Shown in pieces: positions 1-11,343 of a DNA stretch of 64,000 nt (within the stretch, counting starts at the first letter, position 1; each line of letters starts with the position of its first letter). The translations under genes and the position numbers were made by a program. Source of the DNA: Plazaster borealis (taxonomy: Eukaryota; Echinodermata; Asteroidea; Forcipulatida; Labidiasteridae). The stretch is from positions 33,442,234 to 33,506,233 of the forward strand of contig CM037472.1 in NCBI GenBank assembly GCA_021014325.1. Reading direction: 5' to 3'. Below the pieces are notes generated by a model that was not told the origin of the DNA, did no database searches, and saw only the letters and a program-made list of their open reading frames with translations.

Positions 1-1779
1 CTTGGTGCGCAAGCTTATGCAGGCACTAGTACATGTAATGCAATCAATACATGCCGTTGCTCAATGTAAAATCTATTAGAATGCACGCGTGCGTACAACC
101 GTTTAGTGTCAAGAGCAATTTGACCCTCTGCGAAATGATGCCTGCGAAAAGAAATTCAACATTTTTACAAAACAGACACTAGTTCAATTCCTTTATTATA
201 ACGCTTTTTAACAACAGGGGTATTTTGGGAATAAAAGAGAAGTGACTCAGTCCTAAATGGCCGTGTAAGACCTTGTACAGTCATGGCTGTCGTAAGGGTC
301 ATTCCCCTACTATTATGGTTTCCTTGATTTGATAACAATTGCAACTCATTCACGTGGAAAAAAAATCGGCGTTGTAAGAGTTTCAGTTTTTATGAAGCCT
401 AAATATCTTCACACGAAGGCGGATGCTAAACAAGGCAGCCACCGATTCAGTGTCCCGTCAAATAAACAGGCAAATAATAAATTAAATTCTTAAGAGGGGG
501 AAGAGAAGCCAAATTCTGTCAGTGTAAATAATTATTTTTTGGAAGAAGACAGATTTGAAATCATACCTTGCCATCATCAGCATTAGCTCCTGGCATACTC
601 TGCTTGTTTATTCCCTGGTTAAGCTCCTCCTCAGTAAACATCTCCTCTTCATCATTTTCCTCCACCTTAGCATCGTCCTTGCTCCTTTTCTTCTTCAGGT
701 AAACAAACTTCCCGCCGAATTCCATTTTGAAGATTTCCTAGTGTTTGATTCTGTAATTCAACAACATTCATACCGAGATTCAAGATAATTCATTGACTTT
801 TGGTTTATCAATTAAGGTATTCATGCTCTAGTGAAGAAACACCAAATTGTATTTTTTCGAGGCTTCAATTATTGCAATCAAAGTGAGCAATGAGTGACTT
901 GGGAGGGGGGGGTCTTTATTAAACGCTAGTTTCCCAAACTCGGATTGAAATATTTTTCTGGAGAATTTGTAGTGGTGTGAACTTCTTAATCATGTTTACA
1001 ACACTCAGAACTTTGTTTCTTTGAATAGCGAGAATTACCAATTCCTTAGTGGAAAGATTAGGGGGTGAGTTGACATCAGGTCTAATAGGCCCATACCATC
1101 CCATTCATCATGGCTCTATCTACATAATTATTGAAAAACTTTATATTTTTGGAAGGGTTTAACTTTAAACTCGAGCCTATTTAAAATCGGTCACCGGTGA
1201 CCAATACAACAAATATTGGAAAATTACCGCAATTATTTTCCAAAATCTTGTGGGACATGAAAAATCAAATATAAATGTAGCCCTAAATGTAAGCTTTATA
1301 GTGGTGTATAATGTTAACTGGTTTATGTGAAGTAAATGAGTCGTTTTAAATAAATAACCTGAGCACATGTTGCAAAATTGCAAAAAAAAAGAGTCGAGTT
1401 TAAAGGGTTGACAGAATTTTGATTATCAAAAATGTTACATCAATTTTGAAGTACAGATTCTTTTTCACTAACTTGACTACCACCACAACTCAGTATAATT
1501 TCCTTATCATAATGCATAGGCCCTAATGCAGGAATCTTACCGACTATGACATTTAGAAACCAAGTCGTGACTCACTGCTGCAGGCACACAATGTAGTATT
1601 TACTTTCCAAATACATTTTTTATTTAGGTTGGCTAACGGCCGAAAAACCTATTGTTATTGAACTGGGTTTTTTTCTGTGTCTCCCTCTTCCCACCTAACC
1701 TTCTCTGGAAAATTCCGCAAAAAGTATAACTCGTACAGACTTATATAGGATTTGAGGCATTGCATGGTGAGGTATCAAT
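1..1779. other. intergenic, no gene recognised
   Basis: AT-rich sequence with only short random reading frames. I see no splice-bounded coding exon, RNA gene or clear repeat. A G-run lies near 901-911. Confidence 0.5.
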
Positions 1780-1977
1780 AAATTATTTGGTTTGCGGTAA
1801 CACCATGTGTGTATCTACTTGCCAGGTAGAGTTTGTTCTTAGAGAACTGTCTTACTTAATTCTACTACCCGAACAATCTACTCCGCGGTAGTAGAATTAA
1901 GCAAGACAGTTCTCTAAGAACAAACTCTACCTGGCAAGTAGATACACACATGGTGTTACCGCAAACCAAATAATTTA
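1780..1977. mobile_element. fold-back MITE, near-perfect hairpin
   Basis: Two arms of about 90 bp (1780-1869 and about 1888-1977) are almost perfect reverse complements around a loop of about 18 bp. The outer ends read TAAATTATTTGGTTTGCGG and its complement. The 11-mer CGTACAGACTT occurs on both sides (near 1731 and 1979). A degraded relative with TGTTACCGCAAACCA lies near 63555. The near identity of the arms suggests recent insertion or arm correction. Confidence 0.8.
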
Positions 1978-1978
1978 T

Positions 1979-2500
1979 CGTACAGACTTGAAAGTTATCA
2001 TGTACTTAGACCTCAGTGTTACACAAAACTGCAACTTTTTTCAGGATGGTGACGTCATCGATGACATCATAACATTAAAAATTAAAAATAACAAGAACAA
2101 TTTAAAAACTTTATATTTAGAGAACCATAAATGATACAAGATCTTTGCACCATATGAAAGCCCTGGATTCATTTTACAAGTCTTGCACAAAGTGTAACCC
2201 CAAGTGACCTTTACTTCCGGTCGGCACTGGACGTTGAAGTTAAATATTTTAAAAACATTATACCTTATCAACCAAACATGCTACACAAACAGAGCCCGTT
2301 AACGATTCTACAAATCTTTCATGGGGTGTGACCCCCGGTCAAAACCGGAAGTTGTATTTTCTCACTTGAAGAAAACCCATCATATCTATGAACCAGAAAG
2401 GGTTCAGACTTAAAAACTTACCAAGTACTTAGACCTTAGTGTGTAAATGGAAAAAAAAAGTTCGAGTTGATGACGTCATCGATGACGTCATAACAATAAA
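1979..2500 (+). repeat. direct repeat pair carrying CRE-like palindromes
   Basis: A block of about 90-100 bp occurs at about 1982-2072 and again, diverged, at about 2407-2496. Both contain GTACTTAGACCT, an A- or T-rich stretch, and a tandem TGACGTCA / ATCGATGACATCA palindrome cluster. About 420 bp separates equivalent points. No coding content is visible. Confidence 0.6.
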
Positions 2501-2514
2501 TTAACGTTTAATAT

Positions 2515-2600
2515 TTTGGATGGCTAAGTTGGTAAAGCGCAGGCACTTTAATCCAGAGGTCACAGTTTCAAGTCCCACTTTAGTCAATTTTTGAGTGTGA
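2515..2600 (+). repeat. tRNA-derived SINE head
   Basis: The segment has an A-box-like GGCTAAGTTGGTAAAGCG and, about 30 bp later, a B-box-like AGTTTCAAGTCCC. This is the layout of the internal RNA polymerase III promoter of a tRNA. No acceptor stem closes it, so a SINE head is more likely than a tRNA gene. Confidence 0.5.
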
Positions 2601-2721
2601 GAAGCGCGCATGAAGTTAAGAATCGTGTAAATGTCCGTTCAAAATAAACAACCGACAACAGTGCACGAGGTAGATTGAACATGGTGCTTATTACTTGCTT
2701 CTTTAATAATAATGTTTAGTC

Positions 2722-3136
2722 TTTAGGGTATGTATACGATTGGTAATGACTCTGAAAATTAATGGCAATAAAAACTTACTTGGTAAGTAAGAAGTACGGC
2801 AGCTTTGGATAGTGTAATGCATTTTGAGAAACTTTTCGAAGTACTGCGGTTATGGAAGAAGATATCACTTTTATCCCAAAAAATTTGAATCTGAGCAGTT
2901 AAGTTTCTAAGATAGTGTATTCCAATTGCAGATTATTCTTCCTGCAGGGACATAATCGCTCCAGATTTTCGGCAATATCTCAAAAACATTACCACCTTTT
3001 GAAATGAAATTTTCACAGGTTAGTTTATCCATGGTTTTATGGTATCTACAACTATCATAGGCCTATCATAGATGGGCCTATATAGGATTGAAACAAACAG
3101 TGGGTTTCAATTACCAAACGTATACAATCCCTTTAA
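2722..3136 (+). mobile_element. family A MITE (copy A1)
   Basis: It follows the family A consensus: GGTAATGACTCTGAAAATTA near the left end, then AATGGCAATAAAAACTTAC, CGCTCCAGATTTTCGGCAAT, GAAATTTTCACAGGTTAG, and ACCAAACGTATACAATCCC at the right end. The ends are imperfect inverted repeats. The left end is degraded. Related TTTAATAATAAT...CTTTA sequence of about 24 bp lies on both sides. Confidence 0.85.
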
Positions 3137-3810
3137 TAATAATTTGTAATCTTTACAACAGCCGAAAACCTATTGTACAAAACACGGTGGACTATATAAC
3201 AAAAAAGACAAGGATCTCAAGAGAAGACTATAAAACTAAAACTAAAAGCACTGTCTAAGACTAAAGGATAAACATAGACCCCAGTAACTAAAACCATGGA
3301 GGTAAAACACTATACTCCTTTAACCCTGTAGTGGGCGTTACCGACTTTTGCATTCTATCACTATCCTTGGCAGTCAACAACTGACACTTTTGTTACTGCG
3401 TGCACACGGGCATATACTGCCCCACAAATGGACCCCAAGCATTCCCAACTTTTTTTAGACAGTCCACAGATTGTATAACAGTTCCCACAATAACCTCCAG
3501 TTATCAATGTGTACCTACTTGGCATCCCCATTGCTTCACTGATATCCCCATTGCTTCACTGCATTCCCAAATACATCAAGACCTATGCTCCATTCACGCA
3601 GTCAATTGCCTTCATAAGCTCCGCCCCCCCCCCTTTCCAAAGGTATACCAGGACAGGAAATCATTCTTTGCAGGCTTTGATAAACACTAGCTGGCAACCA
3701 TTCAAGTCTGTAATGCAATACATTCACTGATAACAGCTTCAATGACAGCTTCAATGACCCCAATCGCCCCCTGTGCTAAGGCTATAGCGCACAAGGCAAT
3801 GGGAATTCCA
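3137..3810. other. intergenic, no gene recognised
   Basis: No similarity-supported exon is visible. The sequence CACTGATATCCCCATTGCTT is partly repeated near 3525-3560. The reading frames here have no recognisable domain. Confidence 0.4.
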
Positions 3811-4006
3811 GGCGCGGATCCAGGGGGGGGGGGCGTGGGGGGCGCACGCCCCCCCCCTTTTCATATAAAAAAAAAAAAGGGAAAAAGAAAAAAAGAGGGA
3901 GAGAGAGAGAAGGGGAGGGAGAAATGGGGCAACAAACTTCATTTATCATTTTGCTGCTTGGTATATTTTCACGCCCCCGTTTGGAAAATCCTGGATCCGC
4001 CTCTGA
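3811..4006. mobile_element. G/C-run fold-back element
   Basis: The element runs from GCGGATCCAGG, followed by a G-run and C-run hairpin, through a purine tract (about 3866-3925), to CCTGGATCCGCCTC. The ends are inverted repeats. The same GCGGATCCAGGGGG...GCGCACGCCCCCC core recurs at 46417-46460. Confidence 0.7.
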
Positions 4007-5232
4007 ATTCCCCTGAGGATCACTGACTTGCTCGGTTGTTTTTGCTCGGCCTGGGTGAACCAACACGTCAAGGCCACTCAAACTTTTCTATTTGTTTCTC
4101 GAGTGTATCCTCCCGTGTCCGGTTTTCGATGTACTATGCCTTTTTCTTTGAATTAAAAAAAAATGATGATGCCATATATCAACTGATGCTCTAATTACCT
4201 TCCTTTGTTTATAAGAAGTATGTAAAAATATATTAAAACTTGATAGACATTGAAACTTTCACACCACGCACCGATCTTCGATGACTTCAATAGCGTCCCC
4301 GTGTTTTGAGTTTGACCTGTTTTCGAGGCAAACAAGAAAGTATGGTGTCCTGGTGAAGCCATACGCAGAAGAAACATCTGCAGTGACTTCAAGTGTTCTG
4401 TGAGACGTTGTGTATGACTCTATAGCCAGCAGTTGTCTTCATTTTATTCAAAATATTTTTTATTTAATTTTAAAAATTACGATGGTAATTTGCAAAAACT
4501 AAATAATAAAAAAATTTTTTAAAAAAGTGTCAATAAGTCTTGGCTTTCAAATCTGATTTTTTAAAAAGTTTTGAATCTTTTTATGTTTCTTAACATTTAT
4601 AATAAAGCATATCAATAAACAGTGATATTTGAATCACCAAGCCAATGTTTAAATTTTAATGTTATCAATAATAAATGATATGAGGGTTTAAAAAAAAATT
4701 CTCCAGACTGTTAGAAAATGATTTAAGGCACATGGCTTCTTTAAGCCTCTGTATTTTTTTCCCCAGAATGCTCAGCAGAATTTTAAGTCACAGGATTTTA
4801 TCATCGTGAATTGTGAATTGAAAAATTGTTCGATGAAACTTTTTCGGCGGGCAATTTTTTTTATGGCCCCGACAGTATGACATATTTTTGTACCTTGTAG
4901 AAATGCCTAAAATACCACAAATTTTTGCAATACAAGTGCAACTTGCCAGTGGAGCCTCACATAATTCTAAGTTTTGGTCAAAGGAGAGGAGACTCTTTGC
5001 TTGGCAAGTCAAACCACAAAAATTGTATCTAGGGACTGTTTACATCGCGCGCAGAGAGGTAAAAGATTTGCATCGATTTCAGGGACGCCCTGAAAACAGG
5101 ACCTCCTACGATATAATAAAGGGAGTCAGGAAATATTAGTTTTGTACAAAATTACTCAGTGGAGTTATTAAAAAAAATGTAAAATGTGTCAGTAGGCTAC
5201 TGTCTGCTCCCTTTGGGAGTGTGTTAAGTTTT
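4007..5232. other. intergenic, no gene recognised
   Basis: Strongly AT-rich around 4440-4800. No protein family was recognised in the short frames near 4195-4392 and 4888-5139. Confidence 0.4.
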
Positions 5233-5282
5233 CTTTTGACATCTTCGGTCGTACTAGCTAGTGTACGACCGAAGATGTCAAA
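5233..5282. repeat. short perfect inverted repeat
   Basis: TTTTGACATCTTCGGTCGTAC is followed by CTAGCTA and then by its reverse complement. It is a hairpin of about 21 bp arms, too short to classify. Confidence 0.75.
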
Positions 5283-5840
5283 AAAACGTTTAAAAAGAGT
5301 ACACCGCCCCACAGTTACTGTGTCTAACTTAGTAAAAGGAAGAGTTTGAATCGCTCGATTTTTGTAGCTAAAGCTTCATGTCTACGACGACTACGGCGGT
5401 GGATTCTGGCAGGATATTCCATTGACTGACAGAACTAAATAGAATCAAAACATAGTGAGGCCCATAGTGGAGAAAATGGAAGCTTGTGCTACTACTATAG
5501 ACAATAGAGGAAGGAAAACATTTCAATAAAACATTGACAAATGTGTCAATCCAACGCTATTGCCCGAGTGATGATGTATTCTCCAATCGAATGGGTAAAC
5601 TACACGACATGACGGAAAGAAAGGAAAATTTGCTACTTACAGTGCACCCAAATTATTTTATGTCGAAATCGCCTGCCTTTACTCGAGGTAGAGGTATGGA
5701 ATACTGGAGCAACTGATGGCTGGCGAACTAACGTTCCTGCTGTTTACTTCCCGACCGTACGTATGTACAGCGTGAAAAAATGTGTGGCGCAATCTTCGAT
5801 CGAGCTGGCTTTTTACGTGCGCTGACACGCTATCCGGCTG

Positions 5841-5861
5841 GATATAAACACGATGACGTCA
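5841..5861 (+). promoter_or_regulatory. candidate core promoter of the Rho GTPase gene
   Basis: GATATAAACA (TATA-like) is followed 3 bp later by a full CRE palindrome TGACGTCA (5854-5861). It lies about 260 bp upstream of the start codon at 6123, and no other gene lies between. The transcription start itself cannot be located from sequence. Confidence 0.35.
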
Positions 5862-6122
5862 TTATCTATTTTAAGGCATTGCTGGGTGGTTGGTCTACGG
5901 CTCCGCCCATCGTGTCATAGGCCGAAAAAAGTTCTGCTCGAATTATTATAAATAAAGAGGAAAACAGCATAACAATACTCCTTCATTCCAAAAGATGAAA
6001 ATATACAACATATATTTTAAAAGCGAAAATATTAGACTGTTTCAAGCAGAACAAATTTCGGGGAAGCTCACTTCACGACAACACTAGAGCAAGTGTTTGA
6101 GGCTGTTTGAGGATAAGTTACG

Positions 6123-9100
6123 ATGAGCATGAAATTGGTAGTTGTTGGCGACGGTGGGGCCGGTAAAACCAGCCTTCTCTTCAGCTATGCTAGGGATAGA
6201 TTTCTAACGGATCACATACCGACTGTTTTTGACACATATTCTGGTAAGTGTAAATTACTTCTACTTCTGCCTCAGTGCGTATGTTGTTCTTTTCGTCGTT
6301 GATATTGGGAAAACGCTGCTTGGAAGTAGGGCCTATGATAAGGCCATATCGTTATAGGCCTATGAAGCAGGATACAAGAGTCAGCACAAACTCGGGTAAA
6401 ATTCGGGGGGGCACAAGGGGATGCCCCATTTTTTTTAGGGGGCACTCACTTCCGTTTGCCCCTTTTCAGCGCCTTTTTTGTATAAGATAATATGGTGTAG
6501 GCCTATACGGAGCTCATGAAGGGACATGAGTAAAACTAAATAAAAATTGAGGAGTGAAAAACTAATTTAAGCGGTAAAACAAAATCGCCAAATAGGCTTC
6601 GAACCTGAAGAAAAAAAATGAGACATAATAAAAAAAAAAAGTTTTTTTTTTACTCTTGTCCCTTTGGGTGTACAAACTAATACATTTTCTGCCTGTAAAT
6701 GGAAAAATAGTTTTAAAAACATCGAAATTATTACATTAAATCGCATAACATGTACCATTTTACTCCGGAAATTTCCAATCCAAAAAGTCCAGATTTTAAT
6801 TGGATGGGAAGGGGGGCACCGGGGGGGGGGGCGGGGGGATGGACATCAATTGGTACGGGGAACGCCCCCCCCCCCCCCCCTAGTTACGCCACTGATAAAT
6901 GTATGTCTTTTTGGGGGGGCGGGCTTAACATATTCTATGCATGATGCCTGTTTGGAAAATAAAGATTATCACGCAAGCAAACCTGAGGTTATAAGATTAA
7001 AATAATTTTGGGTTGAACAGAGAATGACAAGAGCGGGACTTGAACCCGCGACCTAGGTTCAAGTCCCGCTCTAAAAAAAATTCCTTTTTCAACCCAAAAT
7101 TATTTCATAATTTACCCGGTCAGTTTTCCTTGTGGTTTATTACTTTAGATTAAATTAAAGTAAAACTGGGAATGTATTGACTGAAATAGGAAACCCACCT
7201 GAATTTGATGATGACCAAAGGAAACGTGTTTCTCTTCCTTCATTAGACCACAATTGATTTATGGATTATTAATCATTGCCAGAGAAACGGCTATGTGTTC
7301 AAAATTCCCTCTTTGTAGCCGGGCCAAATTGCATCTGCTATCAATTCGTTTCTATAGCAGTGGGTATAGGCCTACCCTGATGAGGTTTCGTGTCGGTTGT
7401 TTGTCGTAGGCGGGAACCAGTGACGGGATTCCATCACAAACCACACACACGCACACCAGTGATGGACACACGTTTCTCATAACGTAGGCCTACCACTGAA
7501 TGCATTATATGATAATTAATGTAGCATTCAAAGACATCATCAACAACCACCGTCATTGAAACCAATCGAAATAAGTACAGCACCGGTACTTTAATACGTT
7601 TAGGCATATTATTTAACGTGCATGGAATCTCTGATAAAACAAAACTGTCGACAGTTATTCTGTCTCGGCTTGCTTCACTGAAATGACATCAAATTTTGTC
7701 CCTGAGGTTTGGTTGAATTGAATGGTGTGTATATTACACACTATAAGCCTATTACGTGACCTTTATTAAAGAGTGACCTTGTACATTCCAGGGCCTTTCT
7801 GGCAGGCAAGATACTACACACTGTTCATATGGGAAATTTTTACATCTTGTGTCATAATTTCCACATAAATTCAAGTGTTATTAATCAAAAGTAACAGCTG
7901 AACAAGTTATGAGATGTTCCCCCTTTCTTCATATCGAAAGTTGATACAAATCAGACAGTATTCAATCTCCATGACATTGAGCTGTGTGTACGAAGTCCTG
8001 CAGGCTCTGTGGTGTTTTTTTTGTAAACATGTGATGTCACAAGTCACATGGTCTATATAGAGGGTGTGAAGGTCACCTCTTCCAAAAACCAATGCCGCAT
8101 TATTAGTCCTTGCTGTTCCTTTGCTCTATGCTCTATGTTAGAAGCCTTAACAATTAACGAGTTTTCAAAAGTAGCCTACCACATGGAATACCACCCACGC
8201 ATATTAAAACAAAAATAATGATGTTACATCAAGCTTTAGTTTCTAGTTTAAAGGCACTGAACACTTTGGAAATTGTCAATTCTCACTTGGTATATCCAAC
8301 ATGTGCATAAAATAACAAGCCTGTGAAAATTTGGGCTCAATTGGTCATCGAAGTTGCAAGAAAATGATGAAAGAAAAAACACCCTTGTTGTACAAATTTG
8401 TGTGCTTTCGTCAGATAGGAATAAAAACTTCTTGCAAGAAGTGTTTATTATTTTAGTAAGAAATTACCTCTTTCTCAAAAACTACGTTACTTCAGAGGGA
8501 GTCGTTTCCTACAATGTCTTGATACTATCAACAGCTCTCCGTTGCTTGTTACTAAGTAACTGTTTATGCTAATATTATTTGTTTTGAGTCATTACCAAAC
8601 GTGCACAGTGCCTTTAATTAAGGGTCCATTCGTTCTTGTTCAATATTAATGAAGTTATTTACTCCTTTTACAGTGATCGTTCTCCAAGAAGATAAACAAC
8701 CAACCCAGTTATATTTGTACGACACGGCTGGACAGGAAGACTACGACCGTCTCAGACCCCTCTCCTACCCAGGCACTGATATCTTCCTCGTGTGTTTCTC
8801 AGTCAATTCGGCCACGTCCCTAGCCAACGTTCGGGAGGTCTGGATCCCCGAGATACGGCACTATTGCCCCCATGCCCCGTTCCTCCTGGTCGGGCTAAAG
8901 ACTGATCTCCGAGAGCGTTCAACCCCGGAAGAGCGAGTTACCTACGAAATGGCAAAGAAGGCATCCCGGCGTCTTGGGGCTGTGGGCTACCTCGAATGTT
9001 CGGCGTTAACTCGCCAGGGAGTCGGGGATGTATTCGACCAGGCCGTTTCGCATCTTGTACGGGAGAGGGAAGCAAATCGTCGGTGCAAATGCTGGAGGCG

Positions 9101-9191
9101 ACGCTGCTCCAAGAATTTTGTCAGGAAAGTTGTATGCTGCGTGAAACATCGAAAAAACAGCTGCAAGTTAAGGTCTTATTCGGTCCGGTAG
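6123..9191 (+). CDS. Rho-family small GTPase, atypical
   Basis: Two coding exons, 6123-6243 and 8674-9191 (TAG), join at GT/AG sites within the codon for Val41 and give 212 aa. The protein should bind GTP and act as a membrane-associated signalling switch. Visible motifs: P-loop GDGGAGKTS (residues 9-17), switch I PTVFDTYS (33-40), switch [16 protein letters not shown] (57-70, catalytic Gln61), base-recognition KTD (116-118) and ECSAL (148-152). These are Rac/Cdc42-like. Two features are odd. The stretch between DLR and the AKK helix is about 12 residues shorter than in Rac, so the Rho insert helix appears absent. The C-terminus is basic with six cysteines (178, 180, 185, 195, 196, 204) and ends SYSVR with no CAAX box, so attachment could be by palmitoylation as in RhoU/RhoV. 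A further spliced exon supplying CAAX cannot be excluded. A possible AATAAA lies at 9643. The subfamily is unresolved. Confidence 0.93.
6397..6897. mobile_element. G/C-run element remnants in the Rho intron
   Basis: Starts near CGGGGGGGCACAAGGGG and ends CTAGTTACGCCACTGATA, with runs of G around 6812-6838 and C around 6866-6880. The end matches the GTGGCGTAAC(C/T)AG elements elsewhere in the window (9350-9545, 42620, 59454). It may be two overlapping insertions. Confidence 0.5.
6998..7110. repeat. palindrome of two tRNA-like T-arms
   Basis: GAGCGGGACTTGAACC and GGTTCAAGTCCCGCTC face each other across about 8 bp. Outside them AATAATTTTGGGTTGA and TCAACCCAAAATTATT also pair. Each half looks like the B-box/T-arm end of a tRNA or SINE, so this is an inverted SINE-end pair rather than a tRNA gene. 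Confidence 0.65.
8249..8617 (+). mobile_element. family B MITE (copy B1)
   Basis: Begins TTAAAGGCACTGAACAC and ends GTGCACAGTGCCTTTAA, with internal family B blocks CTCACTTGGTATATCCAACA, AGTTGCAAGAAAATGATGAA and ACTACGTTACTTCAGAGGGA. TTAA bounds both ends. It sits 56 bp before exon 2 of the Rho gene. Confidence 0.92.
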
Positions 9192-9349
9192 TACGTACGC
9201 CTATAAAATCTGTATAAATGACTCGTCTTGAAGTGTTTTTTACAATAATATTTAAATTATTTATTTATTCACCTATTATTTATTTATTCAGAAAAGCAGC
9301 AAAAAAGAATGACGTTAACCATTGTTACAATAGTTACAATTGTGTCTAC

Positions 9350-9545
9350 ACAGTGGCGTAACCAGAGGGGTTGGGGAGGGTGGGGGCAGAAGAGCCTCCC
9401 CCTCCGATAAAAACCCTCCCCCTTTCCACCCCAAATAAGATTGGAAAATTGCACAAACGAATGATTCGCTATTATTGTAGCCCATCCAATAACGGTATGT
9501 GCCCCTTTCACCAAATGAAAATATCTGGTTACGCCACTGACCTAC
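9350..9545. mobile_element. GTGGCGTAACCAG fold-back element
   Basis: Left end AGTGGCGTAACCAGAGG and right end CTGGTTACGCCACTGA are inverted repeats enclosing G/C-rich sequence. It lies just downstream of the Rho gene, possibly in its 3' untranslated region. Confidence 0.75.
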
Positions 9546-9712
9546 ACCTATTCTAAAACTCTCCTATCATACCGGTAGGTCGTTCTTTTTTATTGTGATG
9601 AACCGGTTCTCTTTGGTTGTGGGAAAAGTTTGTAAACCAAAAAATAAATAACTTTGAATTTTAATTGCAAGTAGTGTTGTACTGAACTGGTATTTTACAA
9701 AGAAATACATAC

Positions 9713-10076
9713 TTAAAGGCATCGTGCATGTTTGGTAATTGGAGCCTATTGTTTGTTTCAAATCCTATATAGTTGTAGATAAAACTAACCTGTGAAAATT
9801 TCATTTCAAAAGTTGGTAGCATTTTTGAGATATTGCCGAAAATCTGGAGCGGTTAATGTCCACGCAGGAATAATAATCTGCATTGGAATACACACTCTGA
9901 GAAACAAAATATTTTGGGGATAAAAAGTGATATATTTTTCCATAACTGCTGTCCTTCGAAGTAAAAAGTCTCTCAAAATGCATAATACTATCCAAAGCTG
10001 CTGTACTTCTTACCAAGTGAGGTTTTTATTGCCATAAATTTTCAGAGTCATTACCAAACGTGTACGATGCCTTTAA
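9713..10076 (-). mobile_element. family A MITE (copy A2)
   Basis: TTAAAGGCATCGTGCATG at one end and ACGTGTACGATGCCTTTAA at the other. The internal sequence is the reverse complement of the family A consensus (for example ATTGCCGAAAATCTGGAGCG and TTATTGCCATAAATTTTCAG). Intergenic. Confidence 0.92.
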
Positions 10077-10597
10077 CAAAATTAACTTAATTGATATATT
10101 ATCTTTAGTTTATCGGGTTGTTGAATCATTTTAATTTCCACCCACTCGTAAGTTGCGGTACACTCGACGGTCATCGTATTTCCGGTCCTGAACTGCTCAA
10201 CAATAGTCTTTGCAATGGATATAAAACTTGTTTCTCAAATTAATACTACCGAATAGAATTGTTACCCACCGACGTGGGTGCAACAACACACAAGAGAACA
10301 ACATCCGCTTAGAAATCAAGGCTATATTCCAAAATAATATTAAAACATTTAACAGTCTCTCAGCCTCCTGATTTTGTTTTTATATTGTCTTTTCTTTTCA
10401 AAGTTTTTGAGGTTAGCCGATGATTTTGCGAGCTATGTCCATTGAAACCCCCCCCCCAAAAAAAAAAAACACCAAAAAAAAACCCAACACCCTGTATGTT
10501 GAAAAAGAGTTCTACTAGCCTACCCTTATGAACAAAAGGGGCAATTTTTGGGGGTCTGTATACCCAAAGTGCCACTGCCACTTAATCACCGCGTCAT

Positions 10598-11343
10598 TAT
10601 CATGCGTTGAAGTATGTCCTTAGCAACATCCTTGGCAACAGTCGTAGCCGTAAGCCACCAGTCCTACATGGCCTAACATTGATATTCATGCGGCTTGGTT
10701 CATATAGCTCGGTAATTGGTGGATCCACATATGCATTGCACATTAGGTTTGTGAACAAGTGGGTGTCTTGGGGGTTGGTACCTGGCAAGCAGAGTCGGGA
10801 CATCCCGTTGGTCCGTAGCCTAATGGAATGATGAATAAATCGTCTGTGCTGGAACGTCTTCGATGACCTAATCAAAGATCAGCCTTCTGTGGGTCACTTT
10901 AAGGCCTCATTCAAAAGAGCCATACTCGCTCATTATGTAACTTAGCTTTCTCTCCCGACTCCACTGCTCGTTTTCAGCTCTCTTTTTAGCTGCTCTTAGT
11001 TTGGGTCATGATGCCCTGATGGCATTATCTGTTTTTTACTAGCTCCTTACCGCTTCACTTTGCATTCATGTTTATCTGACTGTTTATATTTGTTATTATT
11101 GTTTTGTTAATTGTTTATTGTTTTTGTTTTGTTGTCTAGGGCTGTTCACACAAGCCTCGGCTTATTTGAACAGCCTCCTTATACTCACAGCTTCTATTGT
11201 TTTATTGTTCATCCTCTTTTTCATTGGTCATGTTTATAATACTCTTTGCTTGTATGTACTACTATATTTTGTGTCCAAATGATTCTGTCTATTTTTGTGA
11301 GTATGGAAATAAATGTTACATTGAATTTCAAATGTTACATTAA
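10598..11343 (+). pseudogene. 3' end of a LINE retrotransposon
   Basis: A frame at about 10842-10938 reads RLCWNVFDDLIKDQPSVGHF, then KASFKRAILAHYVT and a stop, which is the typical C-terminal tail of a jockey/CR1-like reverse transcriptase ORF. It is followed by about 400 bp of untranslated sequence ending in a polyadenylation-like AAATAAATGTTACATTG. Upstream frames are interrupted, so the copy is dead. Confidence 0.55.

Noticed and set aside
3742..4081. Open frames on both strands near 3.7-4.1 kb
   Set aside because: They are driven by G, C and purine homopolymer runs in a fold-back element and have no recognisable domain.
7025..7070. tRNA 3' half
   Set aside because: Only the T-arm is present, and it faces its own reverse complement, so no cloverleaf can form.
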